The notes beneath the pieces are model-generated. The model was not told where the DNA came from, did not search any database, and saw only the letters and a list, made by a program, of their open reading frames with translations. Below are positions 44,770 through 54,300 of a stretch of DNA of 64,000 bases, one piece after another; within the stretch, counting starts at the first letter, position 1, and every line of letters begins with the position of its first letter. The stretch is from contig NC_071355.1 in the NCBI RefSeq assembly GCF_943734655.1, positions 77,885,449-77,949,448 of the forward strand. Direction: 5' to 3'. The stretch comes from Sabethes cyaneus. Taxonomy: Eukaryota > Arthropoda > Insecta > Diptera > Culicidae. The position numbers and the translations under genes were made by a program.

Positions 44770-47700
44770 CGGTGAAGGCCCTAACCCAGCGAGGATATGG
44801 TTCTGACCAAAGTCAGTTTGGCTTTGTACAACCCTATATAGCCATTAAAATGGGAGCGCGAACTCTCATCCCTACCTCTACGCGGTGCCGCCTGGGATGC
44901 ACTGCAGGCAGCATAGTATAATGGTGTAAAGAGGCGAGCGTAGCTCAGGTTCCGTAAACCAGCTGCAGACTTCGTTGTGTCCTGTTCGAACTCAGGACTA
45001 TAAACGATAAAGCCAGGTCGGGAGTGCCGTGGGCACATTAGGATCGGTTCTAGGAAGATTCTAATTATGGCCTACTGGAATGGCGCGATGTGATCGGATA
45101 AGACGTTATAGGGCTGACAGGTGGATACACACTACGACGGAGTTAACGGCCTAGAGTAGGGACCCAACAGTATGAATCACGCTATGCCCGACGGAAATTA
45201 TTATTTAACTTTCATGCACCTCAGATTTTTCTTCTCAGGATGTTAGTATTGGCCAAAACAATTGATTTAGAGAAGGTCTTAAAATATTCTATCTTGGGTT
45301 TTTACAAAATTCAATTTTCAAGGTTATATAGGGGTTCCCTCTCAAGTAATCATATCCGTTGTAATCGACCACCACCGATTTCAACCAAATTTGGAATAAT
45401 TACTTATTCTGACCCCACATTCAATTTCCCAAAGTTTTGTACGGATTGATCCGGATTGAAAAATGAGTTTTTTCGAAAAACTAAGAAAATTGGAGAAGCG
45501 TCACTGCAAGGGGGATTGATCAATCTGTACAAAACTTTAGAAAATCGAATGTGTGGTCGAAATGAGCAATTATCCCAAATTTTATTGAAATCGGATGGTT
45601 TTATGGTCGATTACAACGGATATGATGATTTGAGAGGGAATGACCCCTATATAACCTTGAAAATTGAATTTTGTAAAAAACCCTAGATAGAATATTTCAA
45701 GATCTTTTCCAAATTAATTGTGACCAATACTAACATCCTGTGAAGAAAAATCTGAGGTGTATGAAAGTTAAACAATAATTGCCTTCGGACATAGCGTGTG
45801 GATAAATATCTTATTCAAAATGAAGTTTCGACCGAGGGGGCGACTGGTGGTAAAGATGCTGTCTTTGTCAAACGTAACAAGTTGGCATGTTCGCCGGCTA
45901 CGAAGAAAGGTAGTCCCCGGTACCGGGGCGCAACCCAAGAAGCGAAGTTCGCCGAAATCGGGGGCACTGCCGAAGAAGGGAAGCCCCCCGAAAATGGGGG
46001 CGTTGCTCAAGAAGTTGACTGCACCGAAGTTTAACACCCTGGTTAGACTGCAGGTCGCGGCCGCTGCTAGCTCCGACAAAAAGATGAACCACAACGGTAG
46101 TAAGATGCAAAGCAGGGGGCTACTTCTAGCCAGTAGCAAGCTGGAGGATGCAAAATGGTTGGTGGACGAGTTGTACTCGTTCATAAATTCGTACGTACGC
46201 GGTCGAACGTACGCCTCGACATTAAAAAGATAGCGGTGAGCCCCTACTCTACCTTCATAGCTGCCAATGCGGAGGGGATCGCTTCTGAAGCGATGTGAGA
46301 TCGCTGAAGCTCAGACCATGGCCGGTAAGGTTATGACCATGCGCGCACACCGCTTGCCAAGCGCGTAAACGCGTAAAGCGGTAACGCCTCACGACAGGCC
46401 GACGCTGGTAGTAAAAAGGTAGCGGACTGACCGCGCCTCTACCAGCAAACAGACGGAAGAGGTTCCGGGCAAAAATCCTGTTTTCAGAAGCTATACCGTG
46501 ATGCGGATTCAAACCCTTGGGAAGTTGATTACCAGGTGGTGATGAAAAATATGACGGGTGCACCTACTCCGTCGGAAACCTGCCCAAACAAGCGGAAAGT
46601 TATGATAGACGGGCTATTCCCGCAACACGATCCAGTGAGGTGACCTGCGACCCCGGTCAAGCGAATGACACCCTCGTACGAATGAACGAATGAAAAGCTC
46701 ATTGCGGTTGCCAGGGGTCTAAAAACGAAGAAAGCGCTCGGTTCTGACAGGATTCCGAACAAGGCACTGAAAGCGGCGATACCCTGATATATTTAGGGAG
46801 ACGCTTCAGTACTGCCTAGAAGTAAGCGAATTTCCAGACAAACGGAAAATCCAAAGACTGGCACTGCTACCGAAGCCGGGAAGAGCACCAGGGAGTCCTT
46901 CATCGTACAAGCTACTTGACACGTTAGGTAAGTTACTAGAGCGGGTAATCCTAAACAGGCTAACGCCTTTTCTGGAAAGTGATACCGGACTGGAAAGGAC
47001 GCAGTTTAGATTCCGTAAGGGGAAGTTTAGACAGTATCTGTAAAAGTTCGGGTATGCGGAGTCCCGCGCATGTCGCGAATGCGTGGATGTAGAAGAAACT
47101 GCAGAACATGATTTTTTCATATGCCCTCGTTTCGTGGCCGCGAGAAGCAACATGATGGCCAGTGAGCGGACAGGACACTACTCCGGATAATTTAGCCCAA
47201 AGGCTGTGTCTGGGGAGCGGTCGATACGGCTGCCCAGATTGTACTTGAGCTACAAAACCACTGGAGAGTGGATCAACGGCGAGTAAATAGCTTAACTACC
47301 ATAGTCCAGTAGTTATCTAAGAGATTGCGTTAAGCACAATAGCCCCTCCCTGAAGTAATACCGATAAGATGGTGCCAGGAACGATTGAGGCTGAAGACTC
47401 GAGTAGGGTTTTAGTGGGTCGGGATTCTCACGCCGCATAAGGGGGGGGGGGGGGGGTAGTCGTGATCGCCCCACACTACCTGAGTTGTCTTCGCAAGTGT
47501 CTGATAGCACCGTATCTTCTCAGGTGCACATGTATCTTCTCGTAAAAGAAAGAAAAGGAAAGCTAACTGTCGACGCCATCAACTCTGTCATACAGAGCGT
47601 CGAGAAGCCTATGAGACAAAAGAGGCGGGACGATTGGTATTGTGCCATAATCTCGATTGATGTCAAAAAACGGCTTTAATAGCGTGAGTTGGGATTCGAT

Positions 47701-48070
47701 CGCGATAGTGCTGCATGGGATGAGGGTACCGGACCATCTATGCAGGTTACTTAAAAGGTACTTCGAGAAACGAACGCTAGTGATTCGACACGACTGATGG
47801 AGCGAAGAAGTACAAAGCGACAGCGGGTGTTACACAGGGCTCGATTCTCGGTCCTACGCTCTGCAATGCCATACACGATGGGGTGCTGAGGCTCGATCGG
47901 CTCACTGGAGTCGAGATCACAGGCGTTGTCGACGATAGCATCCAAACAGTGACAGGCGAGTCAAAATCTCTGGCGCACTTTAACCATCAAAACGTAGTGA
48001 TCAAAATAAATGTTTGCTCCATGATAGGTTCTAACGTCGATGGTATCAAAGAAGTGCCTTCCAGGGCCCT
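44770..48070 (+). pseudogene. LOA/R1-type LINE relic with foldback insertion
   Basis: A basic ORF1-like segment at 45,796-46,233 carries repeated PKK-SPKSGALPKKG sequence. Polymerase remnants follow: KTKKALGSDRIPNKALKAAI near 46,720, RLALLPKPGRAPGSPSSYKLL and DTLGKLLERVILNRLTPFLE near 46,855-46,980, IISIDVKNGFNSVSWDSIA (motif A) near 47,650, MRVPDHLCRLLKRYFEKR, and TGESKSLAHF near 47,960. These match the LOA/R1 group. ARECxxC-type residues (CRECVDVEETAEHDFFICP) at 47,070-47,120 are out of expected order and suggest rearrangement. Frames are broken throughout. Confidence 0.6.
45178..45798. mobile_element. Foldback element with about 255-base arms, 621 bp
   Basis: The left end CACGCTATGCCCGA and right end TCGGACATAGCGTG are complementary. 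The arms continue through TTTAACTTTCATGCACCTC, AGGATGTTAGTATTGG and TATAGGGGTTCCCTCTCAA. The loop is near 45,430-45,540. It lies within the LOA/R1-type relic; the target duplication is unclear. Short frames at 45,240-45,686 are mirror images of each other. Confidence 0.72.
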
Positions 48071-48149
48071 ATAAAGGCAGAGCCTTATAAACAGAGAGCC
48101 GAGAAACGCTGGTATTGGCTCTACGCAGGGTTATTCCCTAGATTTGGGA

Positions 48150-48850
48150 GGAGCAGAAGCTATCGGTGGAATGGATGGAACGAATGGTTTTCTAATCTAC
48201 AAAAAGGGTGATCGGCTCAACTGCTGCAACTATCGCGGGATAAAACTAGTAAACGGCGCTTACAAGGTACTCTCCAGGATCCTGTTACGTCGTCTGTCAC
48301 CGATAGTACACACTCTTAAATGATTCTACCTGTAAATTGGTCGGATTTAGTTAAAGTTAGGTTGAAACTACACATAATGCCCTTAAAGTGTACAAACTCA
48401 GATTTTGAGTAGTTTTTCAACCAAAAAATTGGTAGTAGGAACTTAAAATTGCGTTATTTGTCATAGAGAATAAATCAATTATCGATAGCAAGTAGCCAAA
48501 ATTGGTTGAAATTTTTACCCAAAGTTTGAGTTTGTACACTTTAAGGGCATTTTGAGTAGTTTCAACCTAGCTTTAACTAAATCCGACCTATTTACAGGTA
48601 GAATCATTTAAGAGTGCAGGATTTTGTAGGAAATTACCAGGCAGGCTTCATGGGGAATCGCGCAACTGCGGACGCAGATTTAGACCATCTGACTAAGACG
48701 ACTAAAACAGCACGAGCAACCAGTTTTAGACTGCTGACGACGACGACGGCGACGGCAATCTTCAAAGTCAAACGATTAGAGCAGTACGTAAATTTATTGA
48801 TCATCTGCGTAGAGCAATCTGCATCCTCTTGAAAGTACTGTGCTCACGTC
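48150..48850 (+). pseudogene. RTE relic split by a 306-bp MITE
   Basis: FLIYKKGDRLNCCNYRGIKLVNGAYKVLSRILLRRLSPIV runs to 48,308; after the MITE it resumes QDFVGNYQAGFMGNRATAD at 48,617. These are the fingers of an RTE polymerase (compare KKGDKLDCENYRAITVLNAAYKVLSQI and NRFVGTYQAGF in RTE-a). It then breaks down into a (GAC)n 3' flank near 48,735. It is intact in frame across the insertion site. Confidence 0.72.
48311..48616. mobile_element. 306-bp MITE with about 90-base inverted ends
   Basis: Ends CACTCTTAAATGATTCTACC and its exact complement. The arms extend through GTCGGATTTAGTTAAAG and GCCCTTAAAGTGTACAAACT. Flanks are CA on both sides (48,309-48,310 and 48,617-48,618), and removing the element with one CA restores the RTE frame GTA CAG GAT. 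A 2-bp duplication other than TA does not fit mariner or hAT. Non-coding. Confidence 0.82.
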
Positions 48851-49090
48851 GTTAAAAAAGAAAGACAACAGTAGAGATCCAAGATTGTTTCCTTGTGGGA
48901 CACCAGATTGATCGCGAAATTTACTGGATGATGCGTTACCTGGTTTTACTAAATATGCTTTTAACCAGTTCACAAAGCGGCACCCATACGTTCTATCTTA
49001 GCTTAGTAGATCGTGATCCTCACAGCCGAAGGCAACTTTCAAATCAGTATACAGTCGATTTAAGCACCATTTTCTATTTTTCGTTAACAA
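48830..49090 (-). pseudogene. LINE reverse transcriptase relic
   Basis: Minus strand: YTDLKVAFGCEDHDLL (motif A, altered), CRFVNWLKAYLVKPGNASSS, then SGVPQGNNLGSLLLSFFFND (motif B). Jockey/CR1 type; the catalytic box is not present. Confidence 0.6.
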
Positions 49091-49099
49091 GATAATGTT

Positions 49100-50120
49100 A
49101 ATGCAGCATGACCGTCATCGGGTCGTATAGGTCTTCAATGACTCTATGGTTGAGGTCATATCTTTCAGACCGCACTTTACATGCCCAGCTGGATCTTCTG
49201 CATTCAGTAATACTTCTAGTGTCCCACAAGACAGTAATCTGGAGCCAGTGCCAATCGCCTTGTACTCCAACGACGATACTATTCTGCTTGGTTCTGGATG
49301 CGAAATGGTGAATGTCGACGATGTAAAGATCTACCTCGCTGAGAAATCTACCCATGATTGCAACCGACTGCAAAGACTGTTGGGCACCTTTACGGCCTGG
49401 TGCAACAGAAATAAGCTCATAATAAGCATGGCTAAATGCGTGGTTATAACACATTTCACTGCTGTTATCTCATTTGACCACCAGATAAACAGAGGTATTC
49501 CCGTATGCGTCGATTAGATCAGCGATCTTGGAGTTCATAAAAATTACCCAAAGCTTTGTAAATTCACACTACTTGTAGGCATTGTACTGCGCATCGGTAC
49601 GCCTTTTACTTGAAAATAACATCGTGCATCGTCTGAAATCCTCATAACCTATGGTGGAAAGCCAGAATAGAGAAGCCAAAATTCGTGTCGCCCTGAGACA
49701 TCTACTCCGGTGTCTACCCAACCATCTTCTTCGTGACGTAAACCGGTGCCAGCTTTTGGATTTGGAGACACTAGAGATTCATCGGAGGATTCAACTAGCA
49801 ACTTTCATAGCCAAGCCTTTTAATAAAAATATTGAAACCCCGGCTCTGCTGTCTCGTAATGATTTTGGAGCTTCACGCAGACAGTTTCGTTCATCCCCAA
49901 GCAACAATATAAGTTTTATTGTACTCTTATGGTGGTCTTCAAGACCAATTTTGGTCTTAAATGCCGTCATAAGAGTGTAATAAAACCCAAATTGTTACCT
50001 GGGTCGAATTTACTGACAACGTTTTACGCTGGTCGATGAATTATTTGGCTTTGGTAATGTTTCCTCGCACGGCTTCGATAGAAGCCTAACAAGAATTTCA
50101 AGCAGTTTAGAGCCACTGTT
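49100..50120 (+). pseudogene. CR1/L2-type LINE relic with 108-bp MITE
   Basis: Motif B residues VPQDSNLEPVPIALY (from VPQGSNLGPLLFALY), then VDDVKIYLA (catalytic DD), CNRLQRLLGTFTAWCNRNKLIISMAKC. Further on, RVALRHLLRCLPNHLLRDVNRCQLLDLETLEIHRRIQLATF, matching LALRHLPWRSPDDLPPYADRCRLLDLDTLEHRRKVQQALF of the 62-kb copy. A MITE at 49,896-50,003 interrupts the C-terminus after SRRQFRSS; DELFGFG-like sequence follows to about 50,090. Confidence 0.7.
49896..50003. mobile_element. 108-bp palindromic MITE, second intact copy
   Basis: Begins CCCAAGCAACAATATAAG and ends CAAATTGTTACCTGGG, with the AAGACCAATTTTGGTCTT centre. Flanked by TC on both sides (49,894-49,895 and 50,004-50,005). Exactly 108 bases, as in the other two complete copies. 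Confidence 0.85.
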
Positions 50121-50409
50121 CAGAGAGGTAATTGCACAGTAGGTAGTTGGTCACGGATTAACTTCCTCGACTGGGTCACGCAGAGGATTCAGACTGTAGA
50201 ATTGACCTTCGAGCTTATTGTTCGCACCATCGCACGAAGCTGATGCTGCAGAAAGTATTGCGTAAATCGGTTGTCCATTTTGAGCTTGGGGCAATCCCAC
50301 TGCTTGCAGAGGATCAGAAAGCGCTTGGAGCTTCCGGACGGAAGTTTGTGAAGAGAAAGGCAAAAGGTTTTTTTTCACTTATGCTATTTGTTCTATGGTC
50401 AATAACATT
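50121..50409. other. Spacer between LINE relic and small paralog gene
   Basis: No coding frame with support and no identified repeat. The probable 3' end of the minus-strand gene lies at its right edge. Confidence 0.4.
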
Positions 50410-50415
50410 TTTATT
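50410..50415 (-). terminator. Candidate polyadenylation signal of the small minus-strand gene
   Basis: TTTATT on the plus strand (AATAAA on the minus strand), about 116 bases beyond the TAG stop of the frame ending at 50,531. Confidence 0.5.
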
Positions 50416-50530
50416 TAGACGCAAAATCGCTACATTCCAAAGGAATTTGGTAGAATAATAAGCTTCTTCGGGATAGTTTCAACAACAAATAGTTTCTCTG
50501 AATCAATTACAACAGTTTGAAAAAAAAAAA

Positions 50531-50998
50531 CTATTTCAAATTATTCTGACAACATTGAGCAATTTGAAGCAGTTTATCGAAATGTCTTCGCTTAACAGGA
50601 ACTTTTAGTAAAATGTTGGCTTCCAGCATTACTACGTCATCCTTACTACCACGAAGCTCTCGATTACAACTGTTTGTGCATTTTTCACATCTGTAGGGAC
50701 ACCATTCCACCAGTTCCGTTTCCTCATCCGTTTCACTGTCACTCGAATAACATGACCCAGCATAGAGGAACTTCTCTTCTGGCGTGTCCCAATGGATGCG
50801 TTCATCACTCTGGAAGAGCTGGTCAACCGAAGAACTGCTACGGTAGTTTACACTGGAATCGTTACTCAATCGCCGATTGTCGCTGTTATCGACGGAAGCC
50901 ACCTCAATTTTCCCGTTATCGTACACATCGATTACGAGCTCCAGCTCCCTTTCCGAGTTGATCGAGGAGGAACCATTTTCGATGGACAATCTGTTCAT
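50531..50998 (-). CDS. Small acidic protein, 155 residues, paralog of the head-to-head large protein
   Basis: A single open frame from ATG at 50,998 to TAG at 50,531. Residues about 17-34 (ERELELVIDVYDNGKIEVAS) parallel NRIFIDVFDNGQVQVIS of the divergent neighbour, and both continue with Ser-rich then acidic sequence (SDSETDEET here, SEDGATPDDE there). Around residue 97 there is WCPYRCEKCTNSC, a C-x3-C-x2-C-x3-C cluster that could bind zinc or be disulfide bonded. The C-terminus is basic then QCCQNN. No signal peptide or membrane segment. The family is not recognised. The frame fits a real gene: good length, no transposon resemblance, candidate AATAAA after the stop, and a shared motif with its neighbour. 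Confidence 0.72.
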   Translation of the reverse strand: MNRLSIENGSSSINSERELELVIDVYDNGKIEVASVDNSDNRRLSNDSSVNYRSSSSVDQLFQSDERIHWDTPEEKFLYAGSCYSSDSETDEETELVEWCPYRCEKCTNSCNRELRGSKDDVVMLEANILLKVPVKRRHFDKLLQIAQCCQNNLK

Positions 50999-51384
50999 TG
51001 CTATTCAATTAGAAGTTTACTTTTAGTTTAGTAGTTAGTTGATGGTAACTAACTTTAACTTACCAAGAGTTGAAAATTTTTAATGTACAAAATAAATTTG
51101 GAAGGTTTCTTGTTTGACAGTTGTAGGATATTAATATGGGAACAAGGCCAACTTTGCTAAACTCATGGAAAACATATTCCTCAAATTATATATGTGAAAC
51201 AAGTAAAGATGTGAATCGAATCAAAATAGCCTTGAATAAAATTTACTTTTTATTTTGACATTGCCAATTCGACATTTTTTCACATCTCTGGTAGATAAAA
51301 TTAAATTTCCAGCTAAAATTTGATTGACAAAGTATCATTATTTTTAGATTAGAAACCCGATCCAACAAATTTCCCGTTTTCAAA
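50999..51384. promoter_or_regulatory. Bidirectional intergenic region between head-to-head genes
   Basis: The 386 bases separate the two divergent start codons and so must hold both promoters and 5' leaders unless upstream exons exist. It is AT-rich; I see no convincing TATA box with initiator. On the minus strand CTCTTGGTAAGTT (near 51,060) could be a donor for a spliced leader. The plus-strand start context is TTCAAAATG. Confidence 0.5.
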
Positions 51385-54300
51385 ATGCAGCGTGAGATAC
51401 CTCAAGCTAGTAAAAAATCTCGGCGTAAGCTGGTGCGTCTGTCGGAGCAAAATCGCATCTTTATCGACGTGTTCGACAATGGACAAGTTCAAGTGATTTC
51501 CGAGTACCCAACAGTTTGGTCTAGTTCCGAACGGACTGTAATTCGCAACTTTGTCACAGCACCTCTACATCCCTCGCTGTTAGATGGTAACTTTCCAAGT
51601 GATTATTATGAATCGTCGCCGGATAGCCTGTCCGAATGGAGCTACTCGGTGGAATCTACGATATCGGAAGATGGTGCTACACCCGATGATGAGATGACGC
51701 TGGAAGTGTATGGCGATAATCCGATATTTTCTGTTCCCGTTATTGAGCTGCCGAGTGAGCAAACAACAACGGGTTTTAGGCAGCAAGAGGTGCGGAAACC
51801 AGATGCTGAAAGTCGTCAGTCAGTTTCGATTGTTGGAAACGTTCGAGGTCATGCTGTTGGGGCTGTTATCGAACCAAGCAGTACAGTTTTAATGCAGCTG
51901 TCGACAAGCCAGGCGGATGTTGCACATCAACGGATCATGGATTGCGTGCGACAAGCTAACGAACTGCTGGATAATGAGGAGAGTGTAGTGATATTGAATT
52001 ATCCTGGGGTAGAGGAATCGCAAAGTTCTCGAAGGACGTTCATCGATCACAGAAGAGCGACTTTAAAGATGATCGAAATGGCGGAAGATGTTTTACGGAG
52101 AGTACAGGGATCTTCGAGGGAGTCAATTCTAGTGAGATTGCAAGATACTTTGAAGGAGATTTTGAATCAACCGGAGAATACGGTTGTAGTTCATAGCTAT
52201 TCTAGGGAAAATTTGGAGGTAGCAGAACCAAAATCGGATGCTTTTGTTGGGTATTTTAGCAAAGATCAAGATATGGCTTTATATGTGCAAACCCCGCTGT
52301 CCAGAGATCATCTCGCTGGAAGTTTTTCCGGAAGTGAGGATGACGAAGATCGAATGCCTTTGGATCGTCTCAGAAGTTTTCTTCGGAACTCCATGATTGA
52401 TCAGGAGGAAATCATGGATAGAACGTTGTCGACAGAACCTGCTATAATTGTAAGCCAGTCGGGAAATAAAATCGTAGGAGTGTTGAGTTTTCCTGACACC
52501 TCATCTGGATTAGTCACAACTACGTCTGACCGCTTTCCGATTGCTGGAAACCGCGATGAAATGGTAAAATCTACCAGGGATCTTTTCAGGAAACTAGTTC
52601 AACAGCCAAGTGAAAAGCTTTTGATTCAAGTTCATTCCGATGAGGATCGTAGTATTAGAGTGAAGCAGATAAAGCAGGACCTAGATCAGACGGTTCGAAG
52701 TGATTCAATGGAGGACAAACTTCCCGGAATCAGTGTTCGAGAGAGTGAAGATAAAATAATAGGCGTATTGAGCTATGCTGGAGGTTCGGTTGTAATTCAG
52801 ACCTCAAGCAAAAATTGGATTAAACATCAAACTCATGGAAATTCACAGGATTTGTTGGTCTCGATTCGGCTGTTGATGGAAAAGTTCATCATGAACAATG
52901 AGCTCAGTGAAGAAGACATGAAGCGCATAGCGACAATCATTGCGGCAGTGTTTCATAGCGAAAAACTGGAATTATCTAAAGATTTTCTTGCGAAACCATT
53001 GCTCGAAAAGATTCGTTCGATCGTTCGACAGCTTTTGATGCCTGCAGAGGACGAAAACCCTCTCGAAATTATCAGCCAAATTCAAGAGACTCTACAGGAT
53101 GTTGCGCAACAAAAATCTACCAGCAGTAAAGCTTTCGAAACAGCCAATTTGTTACGTAATTACTTCGAGGAGCTAGTTTGCGATGAAGACTCAGAGTTTG
53201 AAGCCAATGACATCCTGCAGGCGCTACGCGATGGGCTGCTAGAGGTACTTGTTCACTACGAAACTTCGCTGTCCAGTGCACTTGGAGAACTTCTGGAATT
53301 GCTTAACACTATTCCTGTAGAAGCCAGTGGAATAGATGTGTCCAGTTGTCCTGGTGTAACGCTACTTACTGATCGACAGCAAGAGCCTCCACGGCACTCG
53401 GAAGAATTGGACATTCAATCCCGCGAAGTAATTCAACAAGTACACGATTTGCTCAGCGAGGAAGGACACGTCGAAGACCGTACGGTTACCTACATGTCAA
53501 TATTCCAGGCACTGTTTCTCACTCTGGTCAACATTTTCGCCGGTTGGAGTCTCAAAGTGAAGGCCTTTCTTAACAAGGTACCTGAACCGCCGCTCAAATC
53601 CGAACCTTCATCGCTAGGGAGGAAGCCTTCCGTTTCGTTTCATTTGGTTCCGGATTCGGACGATGAAACACCACCAGACCTGTCCGAGCAGCTACAACAA
53701 GAAGGGCGGCATCTAAATGAAACCATCGATGAACTTCGGCAGTATTTGGAACGGTCTCTGGATGTTCCGGATTCGTGGCAACGGGAACGTAGAGGATCGT
53801 TACTGGAGACGGAAAGAGATCAGCAGGTAGTGAAGGATCGAATGTTGTTGCTTTTTGGTAAATTGCTGGAGGAATCCGGAAAGCTGAAAGTAACGGAAAG
53901 GTCAGCAGAGACGATCCACTTGCGGTTGGAGTCGGCTTCCGGGGACTTGGTTCGGCGGGAAACCGACCGCTTTGTGGTACTCAGCGGAAACGTCCGTGAT
54001 CGGCAACACAATTTGGGGTTGTTTTTCGAGGCTCGGCTGGTTGATCTGAAGCACGCTAGCGAAGTTGAGTCGGAAGTGGAGTGCGTAACGGAGGTGCGAC
54101 GGCTGTCGGATGAGCAGGAAGACGTCCTCGTGCAGGAGGTACTTCCGCAGATTGTGGAGTCTTGTTCGGCGGACGTTGGAAGCGCGCGTGACGAGGTGGT
54201 GGAAAGTGAACCGCAGCAGCCTTGGATGGAGGATGGATTGCGGGAAAATCTCAGTAGATACTTTGGGATGATACAAAATTTTATTCAAGAGTCGGTAGAA

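Noticed and set aside
45240..45686. Two small open frames with similar composition
   Set aside because: They sit in opposite arms of a foldback and mirror each other; not independent genes.
47070..47120. Cys/His cluster CRECVDVEETAEHDFFICP as a separate zinc-finger gene
   Set aside because: It matches the C-terminal zinc-knuckle-like region of LOA/R1-type LINEs and is surrounded by the same element's broken polymerase.
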